NCBI RefSeq assembly: GCF_001975825.1
Contig: NZ_MTKN01000040.1
Span: 10,158 to 74,157, forward strand
Length of the DNA stretch: 64,000 nt
Reading direction: 5' to 3'
From: [Flexibacter] sp. ATCC 35208
GTDB taxonomy: Bacteria > Bacteroidota > Bacteroidia > Chitinophagales > Chitinophagaceae
A program made the position numbers and the translations under genes. Position 1 is the first letter of the stretch, and each line of letters starts with the position of its first letter. The notes beneath the pieces are model-generated. The model was not told the origin of the DNA and made no database searches. It saw only the letters and a list, made by a program, of their open reading frames with translations. Shown here one piece after another: positions 6,218 to 15,833 of this stretch.

Positions 6218-7654
6218 TTAATAAATATCCCAGAACAACTTCGTCTCTACCGCATCTCCACCAATAGCTGAAGATGCTTCATTGTAATTAGTAGTATTCA
6301 GGTTCTGTTCTGCAATCGGATAAGTGAAACGCACGGGATATCCAGACTGGGCCTTTGGAGGAGGCGTCAACTGAGGATAATCCAAATGACGCTGTGCCGT
6401 CCATGCATCAAACCCACGATTGTATAATGCAATCCATTCCTGCATACCAATCTTCTGTTTCCAGTCACCATCAGCAGTCAGATAATTTACATCTGTTCTT
6501 GCCAGGTAAGTCACAGCATCCTCTTCTGTACCACCCCAGTAAAGAATAGAATTTGTAATTGCATTGTTATAGTGTGTAATTGCTGTACCACCTACAGCCC
6601 AGCCTCTTTCTATTGCTTCTGCACGAATAAATTCCACTTCAGAATAATCGATGAACACACCGGGCAGGTCTTTCTGCTCCAACAGTTCGCCGGGATGTGA
6701 ATAGTTTGCATAAGGGCTCTTTACGCCATTGGTACCACCTTTATATATACCACCGATAGTAGTGAAATAATAAGGTCTTCTTGGGTCTTCTACTGAGTTG
6801 ATGTAATCAACAAATGTATTAGATCCTACGAAATCCTGACGCCCGCTCTGTACCAGATCTTCCCACAGTGGGTTGGTATTTGGAGGAACGGTTGAGTAAG
6901 GGAATTTCGCATATTCACCCTGTGTATCAAATGCACCCGCAGATGCTGCTGTTACAATGGTTTGTGCTGTAGCCGGATCAAAATCTGCCAGCAAAATACC
7001 CAGGCGTAATTTCAGAGAGTTGGTAAACTTTTTCCAGTTTACGATCTCATCACTACTAAACAGCATGTTGGAGGTACCCATACCTGTTGCGCTTTCATCG
7101 AATGCAGCCAGATCTGCATCCAGACGGGCGATCAGGTCGGTGTAGATGGTATGCGCATCATCGTATTTGTTGAACAGATTGTCAGAATTCAGAGATTGTG
7201 AATAAGGCACATTACCAAAGGTATTTACCAATACAGAGGTACCATATACTGACATCACATCGATCTGTGCCAGCATATTTTTCTTCACAGTTGCATCGGT
7301 GCTTTCATCTGCTTCCAGTACTGTTTTTGCTTCTTTCAGATCCATCAGTGCATCTGTGTAAAAAGCATCCCAGAAGTTATCAGGAATGGTCCTGGTCACG
7401 AGATTATAATTGCTCTCATCGATGTAAGTGGTCTCCGTCCATTGCTGTACGATCAACCTGAAGATACCCAGGTTTACGTTTGTGCTGGTGATCGCATCTG
7501 CCATTTCTTTTGTTGCACTGGCATACAGTGAAGCCGCACTTACGGAGCTGGGTTTATTCGGATTTGTATTTAAGTCGGTAATGTTCTTTGTACAGGATAC
7601 CGTAGACAGTATACCCATTGCAGCAAAGGAACCGTATATGATATATTTTTTCAT
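6218..7654 (-). CDS. SusD/RagB-family nutrient-binding outer membrane lipoprotein
   Basis: A 478-residue lipoprotein. The first 21 residues are a type II signal peptide ending in a lipobox (LSTVSC), so Cys21 should be lipidated and carried to the outer membrane. The mature part has the SusD-like_2 layout: an N-terminal TDLNTNPN segment, a helical TPR-like core (for example NVPYSQSLNSDNLFNKYDDAHTIY), a GILLADFDPATA region and a closing LFWDIY. It should sit as a lid on the TonB-dependent SusC barrel and bind an oligosaccharide, peptide or other nutrient. The ATG at 7654 is preferred since it begins directly with the signal peptide; an ATG nine codons upstream is also possible. It lies 40 bp after susC in one operon. 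No glycoside hydrolase or regulator is next to it, so the ligand is unknown. Confidence 0.95.
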   Translation of the reverse strand: MKKYIIYGSFAAMGILSTVSCTKNITDLNTNPNKPSSVSAASLYASATKEMADAITSTNVNLGIFRLIVQQWTETTYIDESNYNLVTRTIPDNFWDAFYTDALMDLKEAKTVLEADESTDATVKKNMLAQIDVMSVYGTSVLVNTFGNVPYSQSLNSDNLFNKYDDAHTIYTDLIARLDADLAAFDESATGMGTSNMLFSSDEIVNWKKFTNSLKLRLGILLADFDPATAQTIVTAASAGAFDTQGEYAKFPYSTVPPNTNPLWEDLVQSGRQDFVGSNTFVDYINSVEDPRRPYYFTTIGGIYKGGTNGVKSPYANYSHPGELLEQKDLPGVFIDYSEVEFIRAEAIERGWAVGGTAITHYNNAITNSILYWGGTEEDAVTYLARTDVNYLTADGDWKQKIGMQEWIALYNRGFDAWTAQRHLDYPQLTPPPKAQSGYPVRFTYPIAEQNLNTTNYNEASSAIGGDAVETKLFWDIY

Positions 7655-7694
7655 GATTGCTTTTTTACTTTTTTTAAACATCTGATCAGCACTT

Positions 7695-10600
7695 TTAGAA
7701 ACGTAATCTCAGGTTAGCACCAAAAGTTCTTACAGAAGGGTAGCTACCCACCATAAAGCCCTGTGCGTTACCGGAGCTCATTGCATCATCAGGATCTGCA
7801 TAAGGCATGTTCTTATGTATGATCCATAGGTTACGACCTGTCAGTGAAAGATCTATGCCTTTGAAAGGATTGATGTGTCTGATCAAAGATGTTGGTAAAG
7901 AGTATGTCAGCGATACTTCACGCAGTTTTACATAGCCCGCATCGTATACGAATGCTTTGTCAGCATTGTAGTAGTAACCATATACACCATAATCGTTGGC
8001 AATACGTGTAGCATTGGGTTTACCATCTTCTGTTACACCAGGCAGGATTACACCACCGCCTTCGCTGAGAGGTGCTCTCGACTCATTGCCCAGATCATTG
8101 ACAAGTGCTGTTTCAGGGAAGAGACCTGTAGCCAGACCATAGTACATATCCATGTTGAACATATCGCCACCATGACGTACATCGATCAGGAAGCTCAGCG
8201 CCAGGTTTTTATATTTAACTGTGTTGGAGATACTACCAATCCAGTCAGGGTTTACATTACCAATAGTGTGGTTGGAGGTACCAGTGATTTCATAGTAACC
8301 ATCTGCATCTACCACCTTCTGACCATCTTTGTAGATGTAGTCAGAACCAGTAATAGTTCCGTAAGGCTGACCTACTACTGCATTTACAGTAATACCACCC
8401 TGGAAATCACCAATCTGCAGTTTGTCGATACCTGGTAATGATACCACCTTATTGCGGTTGCGGGACCAGTTTACATTAATTGTCCAGGAGAAGTCTTTTG
8501 TTTTTACAGGTGTACCGAATACAGACAATTCAATACCCTGGTTCTGGATGTTACCAGCGTTGATCACCTTGTAATCGTAACCAGTTGATGTGGATACTGG
8601 TAATGGTACGATCTGGTCAACTGTATTTTGTTTGTAGTAAGTCGCATCGAAACCTAAACGGTTATTCAGGAAAGACATTTCCAGACCGGCTTCGAAGCTC
8701 TTTGTTTTTTCTGGTTTCAGATCAGGATTGTACTTGGTACCACCGACTGAACCTAATGCTACGCCATCGATACCTGTTGGCACATCGTAATAGTTTTTAG
8801 TATACAGTGGAGGTGCGGTGTTACCTACTTCTGCCCAGTTTACTCTTACTTTACCATTGGATAACCAGGTAGCTTCCGGTATCAGCTTAGAGAATACAAA
8901 ACCAAGAGAGGCAGAGGGATAATAGTAACTATTGTTGCCTTTAGGAAGTGTGGAAGACTGATCCCTTCTCAGGGTCAGGTCCAGGTATAATAATTCTTTC
9001 AGGCCGAAATTGGCTGCAGCATAGATACCATCTACTTCTTCTCTGGTAGCGATTTCGGTAGGTGCTTCCATTGGGTTTGCTGTGTTCAGCAGGGCATACA
9101 GACGAGGGATGAGGAGACCGCCGTTAGTCGAAGATAAGATAGAGCTAATATTAGTCTGTCTTACGTTACCACCCAGAATACCTTTGAAGGTCAGGTCCTG
9201 GGTAATGTTTTTATTGAAGTTCAGCATCAGGTCGTAGTTATACTCGCTGAAGGAACGTTTGAATTCGCTGAATTTTGATACATCGATAGAACCGATTGCG
9301 GATCTTTCTTCCTGGTGTTCATTGTAATTATCCAATGATACACGGCCTACGATGTCTAACCAGTCAGCTGCTTTATAGTTCAGACTGATGTTGCCGAAGT
9401 GACGGGTACGGCCATCAGTTTCATAGTTCTCATATCTTGTCCAGTAAGGGTTATCCCAGAAGATAGGGTTCAGGGCACCAACATCTGACTGGTTCCAGGT
9501 GATGTTACGCTTTTCAACAAAGTACATGTCTTTCTGTTCCTTCACATCTACGTTGGTTTGCCACCATTCTCTCACATTTGTCATGAGGTTTTTGGAGTCA
9601 TAGCCTGTACCGTAACGGCCCAGACCATCGATGATAGAAGAGTTGACAGATGCACTTGCGGTTAACTTGTTGGAGATGTTGTAAGAAGCGCCGAAGTTGA
9701 TGAGATCCTTTGCAATACGGCTGTTTGGCATAATACCTTTGTCGATAAATTTGGTATAGCCCAGTTTGAAATAACCTTTATCGCTGGCACCATCTATTGA
9801 AATGCTGTTGTTGGTACCTATAGCAGTTTCGAACATTGCACCTGGATTGTTGCTGGCAGCAACCCATGGACGGGTTTTCATGTAGTAGGGTGACTTGTCA
9901 TAGAAAGCATCCCAGTGGTATACCTGCAAGGTAGGATCGAACTTACCACCATAGGAAGCATCTTCTGTAACTGGTACTACGCGGTCATCCACGCCATCAC
10001 CATTTACATCGGTGTAGTAGAAGTAACCATCCGGAGAACCGTAACCAGAGCCATAACCAGCTCCATATTTGTTTTGATATTTTGCAAAGGTAGAAGGATC
10101 GTACTTACCTACATTCACACCAGTGTTGAAGGTAACACCAAATCCTCTTGCACCTTTTTTGGTCGTGATCATTACCACACCATTTGAAGCACGGGAACCG
10201 TACAATGCAGTAGCAGCAGCACCTTTCAGTACACTCACTGATTCTACATCGTCCGGGTTGATATCTGCAGCAGCGTTACCATAATCATAACCACCTACAC
10301 CTTCTGTCTGATCTTTGGTGTTGGTGTTAGAGTTATCGATAGGTACACCATCTACTACGAAGAGTGCCTGGTTATTGCCTGTCAGAGATTTGGCGCCACG
10401 CAGTACGATATTCGTGGAACCACCCAGGGTATTATTTTTACGGATTTCAAGACCTGAAACTTTACCAGCGAGTGAGGTAGTAATGTTCACATCTCTTGTT
10501 CTGTTTAAGTCCTCAGGAGCCACTATCTGTGCAGAGTAAGGCAGTTCATTTTTATTTCTCTTTACGTTCAGAGCGGTTACTACTACTTCCTGGAGGTTTT

Positions 10601-10892
10601 GGTCATCAGATTTCAATGCGATGTTGACAGTACCGGATGAACCCACCGGAATGTTCTGTGCTAAATATCCTACGCTGCGAATAATCAATACGGCATCTGG
10701 TTTTGCGTTCAGTTTGAAAAATCCATCCTGATCTGTGGTTGTCCCAGTGTTTGTTCCTTTGATTTGTACAGTAGCAAAAGGTACAGGTGAACCGTCCGGG
10801 CCGGTGACTTTCCCTGTAACCTGGCGCTGTTGCGCATACGTCAGGGTTACACTCACCATGAGCATGGTGAAAAAGAGTAACGCTCTTTTCAT
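7695..10892 (-). CDS. SusC/RagA-family TonB-linked outer membrane transporter
   Basis: A 1065-residue outer-membrane beta-barrel. Residues 1-20 are a signal peptide ending in TYAQ. Residues 22-110 form the carboxypeptidase-D regulatory-like domain (VTGKVTGPDGSPVPFATV). A plug domain follows (about 115-245, with VVDGVPIDN and ITTKKGARG), then the 22-strand barrel to the terminal Phe of LRLRF. It lacks an extra STN signalling domain, so it probably does not talk to an anti-sigma factor. With the SusD lipoprotein encoded 40 bp downstream it forms a TonB-dependent nutrient uptake complex. The upstream leader is partly duplicated about 310 bp further upstream. Confidence 0.96.
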   Translation of the reverse strand: MKRALLFFTMLMVSVTLTYAQQRQVTGKVTGPDGSPVPFATVQIKGTNTGTTTDQDGFFKLNAKPDAVLIIRSVGYLAQNIPVGSSGTVNIALKSDDQNLQEVVVTALNVKRNKNELPYSAQIVAPEDLNRTRDVNITTSLAGKVSGLEIRKNNTLGGSTNIVLRGAKSLTGNNQALFVVDGVPIDNSNTNTKDQTEGVGGYDYGNAAADINPDDVESVSVLKGAAATALYGSRASNGVVMITTKKGARGFGVTFNTGVNVGKYDPSTFAKYQNKYGAGYGSGYGSPDGYFYYTDVNGDGVDDRVVPVTEDASYGGKFDPTLQVYHWDAFYDKSPYYMKTRPWVAASNNPGAMFETAIGTNNSISIDGASDKGYFKLGYTKFIDKGIMPNSRIAKDLINFGASYNISNKLTASASVNSSIIDGLGRYGTGYDSKNLMTNVREWWQTNVDVKEQKDMYFVEKRNITWNQSDVGALNPIFWDNPYWTRYENYETDGRTRHFGNISLNYKAADWLDIVGRVSLDNYNEHQEERSAIGSIDVSKFSEFKRSFSEYNYDLMLNFNKNITQDLTFKGILGGNVRQTNISSILSSTNGGLLIPRLYALLNTANPMEAPTEIATREEVDGIYAAANFGLKELLYLDLTLRRDQSSTLPKGNNSYYYPSASLGFVFSKLIPEATWLSNGKVRVNWAEVGNTAPPLYTKNYYDVPTGIDGVALGSVGGTKYNPDLKPEKTKSFEAGLEMSFLNNRLGFDATYYKQNTVDQIVPLPVSTSTGYDYKVINAGNIQNQGIELSVFGTPVKTKDFSWTINVNWSRNRNKVVSLPGIDKLQIGDFQGGITVNAVVGQPYGTITGSDYIYKDGQKVVDADGYYEITGTSNHTIGNVNPDWIGSISNTVKYKNLALSFLIDVRHGGDMFNMDMYYGLATGLFPETALVNDLGNESRAPLSEGGGVILPGVTEDGKPNATRIANDYGVYGYYYNADKAFVYDAGYVKLREVSLTYSLPTSLIRHINPFKGIDLSLTGRNLWIIHKNMPYADPDDAMSSGNAQGFMVGSYPSVRTFGANLRLRF

Positions 10893-11529
10893 AAACGATT
10901 TAGATTTTAGTTGACAATAAAAGTTTTAATATAGGTTCCCCTAATTCCAATAGTTTTTCTCTGGTCAATAAGTTTTCAGAACACAGTTTTGCTGGTCTTA
11001 TTACGATTTAGTTGTTATTCGATTTAGTTGTTGTTTTAAAAAGTTACCATCCGGGATGAAGGCGGCAAGAACCTGGATGGTAGTTTGAAGCACAGTATAA
11101 TCTTATCCTTTGTTCATAAGCAAAAGCGTACTGCTGCTACACCGCTGTACACAGGTTGACAAATTATTCCGAAATATAAACAGGATAAAGAGTAACTGGC
11201 CTCTTTCATGATTACGATTTAGATTTTGGTTGAAGAGCACAATTTATAGAAAAATATTACTCACCACCAAGAAAAATTTAACCTTTTTTTAAGAGTGCAA
11301 TTTTTTTTCATATGTATACAAATTATTTGCAATATTCTATAAAGGGAAATTTAACATTCAATAACAATTCACTTTCTGCAATATTTCAGCATTTTTAAAC
11401 AGTTATGTTGATTTTATAATCAGATTTTGACCGTTTTTTAAAACATTATGAAACTTTTTCCTTGATAAGAAGGTGATGGTTTTTTGTTCTCACCAGCTGA
11501 CATATGTCACTTAATGGGAATGCTTAATG
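10893..11529. other. AT-rich intergenic region with a copied susC leader
   Basis: 637 bp with no convincing gene. It carries a second version of the susC start region (11183-11232; see separate entry), a CGATTTAGTTGTTATT-type short direct repeat near 11004-11030 and very A/T-rich DNA from 11230 to 11470. Probably holds the susC promoter, but no exact TAnnTTTG element was found on the minus strand. Confidence 0.6.
11183..11232 (-). repeat. Degenerate copy of the susC 5' end and leader
   Basis: AAAGAGTAACtggcCTCTTTCAT, a few bases, then ACGATTTAGATTTTgGTTGA. This repeats 10872-10913 (AAAGAGTAACgCTCTTTTCAT, ACGATTTAGATTTTaGTTGA), which spans the first codons of susC and its untranslated leader. 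From the copied ATG (11207-11209) a 31-codon frame starting MKEASYSL ends at 11114, compared with MKRALLFF in susC. It is either the 5' remnant of a lost second susC or a leader ORF. Confidence 0.55.
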
Positions 11530-13089
11530 CTACACAGAATAGACTACCTGGATTGTCAAAGTTCCTTTTATTTCAATTCTCGCCCAGGCCTGCCAATGTT
11601 TCTTTTGCTTCCATCGGAGTGTACAACTTTGCTTCGCTCCTTTGCCATATAATTGAGCCAAATTATAATCGTATAGCACGCTTCTGTCTGGAATATAAAA
11701 GCGGGTAGCTGTACCTCCTGTGCTATACCAGATGTAGTTAAGCGTACAGCGCAGTGGCCATTTTGGGAGCTGCCAGGCCAGTTCCTGCTGGTATAGGCCT
11801 CCATACTGGTTGCCGCTATCATCCTGCCAGGTGTTTGCTTCTACACGTGTTTTCCAGGTCCAGCCTTTGGCTGGGGATAATGTGAGTTGAAACCTATAAT
11901 TTTCATGGCGGGTTTCAATCATCGGTGGAATAAATTCATTCCCTTTTGATTGCTGGAATTTTTGTTTGTATTGATACCTGAAGTAGAGTCGTGTTTCTTT
12001 ATCAGGTGTGTAGGTCAGCGATGCAAATAATTCCTGTCCGTCTGTAGGTGAATTGGTTTTATATTGCAACCATGGGAAGTGGAAGATGTCTGCATAGGCA
12101 TCCAGTTGCCAGTGTTTGATAGTGTGTAGACTAATGCCGGTGTATAATCCTTCTTCATTGACAGGACGTGAATTTTCTCCCATTGCATTTGCATGAATGG
12201 GTTCATAGTTTGTGTTGAATTTTCTGTAAAACAGGGCAAGGTCTGCGCTCTTACCAACACTTGTGAGCATACCAAGGATGGTAGCTGTGCGATGATTGAC
12301 AGCCAGCTCGCCGAATAGATGATAGTTACGGAGAGAGATGGCGTAATCCATGCTCACACTATGTTCCAGCCAGTTGATGCCAATGTGTGCCTGTGGTAAT
12401 TTGTAAGAGATATTTGCACCCAACTGATGTAGAGATACAATGGCGGTGGTTTCCCAATGACCTTGTTGTAAAGTAATGGCGGCGCCTCTATTGACACCAG
12501 TGGTATTGGAACCTCTTATGATCTCTCCTTCTCTTTTGATGTGTGTGATCATGCTGTTTTTACCCATTGCATATGCCTGCCAGTTAATCAAACCTTGTCC
12601 CATGTTTACAGTAAAATCTCCGATCGCTAAGGCTTTTATTTTCCTGTGGTTTTTGATAAAATAGTAAGCACTATAATTATCTTTTTTCAGCTGCATGCCT
12701 ATGGTGGAACTACGATATCGTAACAGGTCATTTCTCGCTAGTAAGGTGATTGGACTTTTGCCTGTTTTGATACTTTCTGCGACTGTTACATAAGGTAATA
12801 TTAACTGAATAGTTGTTTCATCAAACCCAGGTACAGCCTGCAATTCATAGATACTTATCAGGTTTCCGAATTGCTTTTTATAATTGATCAATTCATCAAT
12901 TTGTAATGAAGTTAACAGCCCTAATGAAGTCAGTTCAGCAATGTCTGCCTTGTTCAGTGATAAAGGATGTTTTCTGTATACTTCCAGCTGTTGCCATTGC
13001 ATATCATCATTGACAATATCATCTTCCTGTCTTGCGTGTACTAATAATGGCATGCACACTATTATTATTATCAGTTTTACACTTGCCAT
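11530..13089 (-). CDS. Exported ComEA-like helix-hairpin-helix protein with beta-rich C-terminal domain
   Basis: A 519-residue protein. A signal peptide (about 1-19, ending VHA) precedes two helix-hairpin-helix units at about residues 42-100: LSLNKADIAELTSLGLLT, then QIDELINYKKQFGNL and LQAVPGFDETTIQLI. This is the layout of the DNA-binding domain of competence protein ComEA. From about residue 120 to the end the sequence alternates polar and aromatic residues in the manner of an outer-membrane beta-barrel (for example WETTAIVSLHQLGANISYKL), but it does not end in Phe. The family is common in Bacteroidota and uncharacterised. Its start overlaps the 3' end of the upstream envelope gene by 13 bp, so translation is likely coupled. 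A role in envelope transport or DNA uptake is only a hypothesis. Confidence 0.8.
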   Translation of the reverse strand: MASVKLIIIIVCMPLLVHARQEDDIVNDDMQWQQLEVYRKHPLSLNKADIAELTSLGLLTSLQIDELINYKKQFGNLISIYELQAVPGFDETTIQLILPYVTVAESIKTGKSPITLLARNDLLRYRSSTIGMQLKKDNYSAYYFIKNHRKIKALAIGDFTVNMGQGLINWQAYAMGKNSMITHIKREGEIIRGSNTTGVNRGAAITLQQGHWETTAIVSLHQLGANISYKLPQAHIGINWLEHSVSMDYAISLRNYHLFGELAVNHRTATILGMLTSVGKSADLALFYRKFNTNYEPIHANAMGENSRPVNEEGLYTGISLHTIKHWQLDAYADIFHFPWLQYKTNSPTDGQELFASLTYTPDKETRLYFRYQYKQKFQQSKGNEFIPPMIETRHENYRFQLTLSPAKGWTWKTRVEANTWQDDSGNQYGGLYQQELAWQLPKWPLRCTLNYIWYSTGGTATRFYIPDRSVLYDYNLAQLYGKGAKQSCTLRWKQKKHWQAWARIEIKGTLTIQVVYSV

Positions 13090-13835
13090 ATAATCGTTGT
13101 TCCGGGTGAGAAACCTAATTGTGGATGGTGGGCTGCATATACTTTTACAAATAGTTTCTTTAGTCCAAATGACACCGCCATATTTCTTTGCATAGGATCA
13201 TTACACCAATCTAATTCCATGAGGAATTGAGGGATGAATGCGTATTCACACATAACTTTGAAAGCAGGTGGCAAGCCTTCCTGTTGGATCAATGCGGTAC
13301 TTAGTAAGAAACTCTCACTGGCTTCATATCCCAATCCTGCTGAGAAGGTCACGGGCACATCCGGTGTGTTGACAGGATTAAATGCATGTAGTCCTGCAAA
13401 TAACACCGGGGTGATTTGTACCAGGGTACCTGCTTCCGCTGTCAGGGCATGGGTACTACCATATCCCATGGTCATCGTATTCAGGTAGTTTACCTGCATA
13501 CCTACGCTACATTTCTCTCCCATGTTATGGCTGTAGGCCAGGCCAAATAATTGTTCATGCCAGGCACGGAATCCTGTTTGTTTAAGCATACCAGCGAAGG
13601 TGCCGGAATGTGTAGGCCATGCAATAGCAAGGGTGTGGATACTGAGTGCGTTCAGTAGAAAACGTCTTTCTGTATTTACACCGATAGCAGGGCCTTTCAG
13701 CCAGGTAAGGCCGGCTTGATTTTGTAATGCGGTGAAGAGGTATTGATGGTGTTTCGTATAGGTACCTGCAGTAGGTTGGGCACAAATGGTGAGCATGCAC
13801 CAGGTGCAAACAATGGTAACAACAATGGATTTCAT
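13077..13835 (-). CDS. Predicted exported beta-barrel protein (PorV/PorQ-like)
   Basis: A 252-residue protein with a signal peptide (about 1-19, ending ICAQ) and repeated amphipathic strands throughout (MQVNYLNTMTMGYGS, PVTFSAGLGYEASESFLLST), closing with FSPGTTIIWQV. Length and strand pattern resemble small outer-membrane proteins annotated as PorV/PorQ-like in Bacteroidota; in that family PorV shuttles T9SS cargo and PorQ is a related barrel. I cannot prove membership from motifs alone. It is the first gene of a two-gene unit with the helix-hairpin-helix protein, overlapping it by 13 bp. The pairing suggests the two act in one envelope complex. Confidence 0.65.
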   Translation of the reverse strand: MKSIVVTIVCTWCMLTICAQPTAGTYTKHHQYLFTALQNQAGLTWLKGPAIGVNTERRFLLNALSIHTLAIAWPTHSGTFAGMLKQTGFRAWHEQLFGLAYSHNMGEKCSVGMQVNYLNTMTMGYGSTHALTAEAGTLVQITPVLFAGLHAFNPVNTPDVPVTFSAGLGYEASESFLLSTALIQQEGLPPAFKVMCEYAFIPQFLMELDWCNDPMQRNMAVSFGLKKLFVKVYAAHHPQLGFSPGTTIIWQV

Positions 13836-13848
13836 ATATAGAAGTTAC

Positions 13849-13891
13849 AAAAAAAAAGTCTCCCACCGAAACGGTGGGAGACTTTTTTTTT
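13849..13891 (-). terminator. Strong bidirectional terminator
   Basis: Perfect 20-bp stem (13849-13868 with 13872-13891), A9 and T9 flanks and a GTCTCCCACCG core. 47 bp after the deoxynucleoside kinase stop. Confidence 0.9.
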
Positions 13892-13938
13892 GTATAGCCT
13901 GCGGCGCTGACATTTTAAATCAGCCTGCATTTTTCCTA

Positions 13939-14574
13939 TCAAAACAGCCCGTACAGCTGTGAATCAATCTTTGAAATAATCTCTCCTAAATCTTCATCAC
14001 TCTCCGGAAACTTATTCTTATCGATATCGATGATCAGCAAAGGTCCTTCCGTATATCTCTCTATCCAGTTATTATAATATTCATTCAGTCGCTTCAGATA
14101 GTCCAGTCGGATATTCTCTTCATACTCTCTTCCTCTCTTCTGAATCTGTGCGACCAGGGTAGGTACAGAAGCCTTGAGATAGATGAGCAGGTCCGGTGGT
14201 TTCACCATTGACTTCAGCGTCTCAAAGAAATTAAAGTAGTTGTCAAAGTCGCGCTTTGTCATCAATCCCATCTCATACAGGTTGGGAGCAAAGATGTGCG
14301 CATCTTCATAGATGGTACGATCCTGAATCACAATGTCATTGCCATTCTGAATTTCCAGCAGTTGTTTCAATCTTCCATGTAGGAAATACACTTGCAGGTT
14401 GAAGGACCAGCGTGGCATATCCTCATAGAAATCATTAAGATATGGATTGTGCTCTACATCTTCAAACTGGGGATCCCATTTGTAATGCTTTGCCAGCAGT
14501 TCAGTAAGTGTGGTCTTACCGGCACCAATGTTCCCGGCTATCGCGATGTGTTTGAGCTTGTTATTTTTTGCCAT
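13939..14574 (-). CDS. Deoxynucleoside kinase
   Basis: A 211-residue cytosolic kinase of the dNK/dGK-dCK family that phosphorylates deoxynucleosides for nucleotide salvage. The P-loop GNIGAGKT is at residues 14-21, the catalytic/substrate DRTIYED at 85-91 and the lid RGREYE at about 148-153; RWSFNLQVYF matches the substrate-binding helix. Length and motifs fit the deoxyadenosine/deoxyguanosine kinase type found in Bacteroidota and Firmicutes, but the base preference cannot be read with certainty. It lies 122 bp downstream of trpS in the same direction and ends before a strong terminator. Confidence 0.93.
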   Translation of the reverse strand: MAKNNKLKHIAIAGNIGAGKTTLTELLAKHYKWDPQFEDVEHNPYLNDFYEDMPRWSFNLQVYFLHGRLKQLLEIQNGNDIVIQDRTIYEDAHIFAPNLYEMGLMTKRDFDNYFNFFETLKSMVKPPDLLIYLKASVPTLVAQIQKRGREYEENIRLDYLKRLNEYYNNWIERYTEGPLLIIDIDKNKFPESDEDLGEIISKIDSQLYGLF

Positions 14575-14696
14575 GATGTATCGAGGTCACTAATCATTAA
14601 TTTGAAGCAGCGAGCAGCAACTACCATTAGATGACATCCCATTAATTTACAATTTTATCCGGTTATCAGCCTAAAAATGTTGCGTACTTCTTATGA

Positions 14697-15695
14697 TCAG
14701 TAGTAGTTAATTCCGATAAGTTTTCTCGCTTGCTGCAAAGTCTGTGCCGCACTTTCCCTTGCTTTCTCAGCTCCATGGCGCATAATTTTGTTCAGGTAGG
14801 CCGGATCTTCCTGCAATGATTTGGCTTTTTCGCGGATAGGTGCAATAAATTTCACCATGTCCTCTCCCAATTGCTTCTTCATGTCTCCGTAACGGATGGT
14901 ACCGTCCTCGAAAGTTTTCATAAAATGCGCAATTACATCCGGGGTAGAAACCTGCTCCATGAGGCTAAAGAGGTTTGCGACCGCTTCAGGCATACCCTCA
15001 CCTTCATCTGTACCTGTGGCAGACTTAGCACCCTTCAGTTTCTTCATGATCAGCTCATCGCTGTCAGACAGGTACAAAGTAGCCATCTGGTTCTCACTCT
15101 TACTCATTTTACCATTGCCATCCAGACTTGGAATTCTGATCAGGTCATCGCCGAAGTTAAATGGCACCGGCTCAGGAAATAACTGGCCATAGCGTTTGTT
15201 AAAACGCTGTGCATAATTACGGGCCATTTCCAGATGTTGCTCCTGGTCCTTACCAACTGGTACTTTTACACCGCGGTGCACGAGGATATCGGCACTCATG
15301 AGTACTGGGTAAGTGAGCAGGCCGGCATTGACATTGTCAGGGTTCAGACGTACCTTATCTTTAAAAGTAGGCACTTTTTCCAGTTCGCCTTTGTATGCTA
15401 ACATATTGAGCAACAGGTACAATTCTGCGATCTCAGGAATATCGCTTTGTACATAGAGTGCTACCTTTTCCGGGTCGAGGCCCGAAGCTATATTTTCAGC
15501 CAGTACGCGGTAAACATTGCCACGCAGGTCTTTTGGATCAGGATGGGTCGTCAGGGAATGCCAGTCTGCTACGAAAAAATAACAGTTATAGGCCTCCTGC
15601 ATCTTTACATAATTGCGGATTGCGCCGAAATAATTACCTAAGTGTAAAAAACCGGTAGAGCGGATACCGCTTACTACTATCTCTTTGTTTGCCAT
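14697..15695 (-). CDS. trpS: Tryptophanyl-tRNA synthetase
   Basis: A 332-residue class I aminoacyl-tRNA synthetase charging tRNA-Trp. The HIGH-type motif TGFLHLGNY is at residues 14-22 and the KMSKS loop GKMSKSE at 195-201. GKDQEQHLEMAR marks the Trp/ATP pocket region, and the C-terminal helical anticodon-binding part ends NKIMRHGAEKARESAAQ. The ATG at 15695 gives the usual MANKEIVVSGIRSTG start; an ATG four codons upstream is possible. It is divergent from gatC, so two translation genes share one 138-bp control region. Confidence 0.96.
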   Translation of the reverse strand: MANKEIVVSGIRSTGFLHLGNYFGAIRNYVKMQEAYNCYFFVADWHSLTTHPDPKDLRGNVYRVLAENIASGLDPEKVALYVQSDIPEIAELYLLLNMLAYKGELEKVPTFKDKVRLNPDNVNAGLLTYPVLMSADILVHRGVKVPVGKDQEQHLEMARNYAQRFNKRYGQLFPEPVPFNFGDDLIRIPSLDGNGKMSKSENQMATLYLSDSDELIMKKLKGAKSATGTDEGEGMPEAVANLFSLMEQVSTPDVIAHFMKTFEDGTIRYGDMKKQLGEDMVKFIAPIREKAKSLQEDPAYLNKIMRHGAEKARESAAQTLQQARKLIGINYY

Positions 15696-15833
15696 AATGG
15701 GGTGCAATTTAGGAAATTCTTAGGAGCTACCCTGCCGGAGGAGCGCATTTTTCAGGTAACACTCTCTTTAGTATTTAGTAACTTTAGCGCCGGTTTAATA
15801 AATATTTTATTATCTTTTCATTTAATTTGACTT

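Noticed and set aside
6040-6267. A plus-strand 75-codon frame near the susD terminator
   Set aside because: It crosses the terminator stem and the end of susD and has a random-looking composition.
15766-15781. TTTAGTA-TTTAGTA direct repeat before gatC as a third repressor operator
   Set aside because: It has the half-site but not the inverted partner, so the three-part arrangement is lost.
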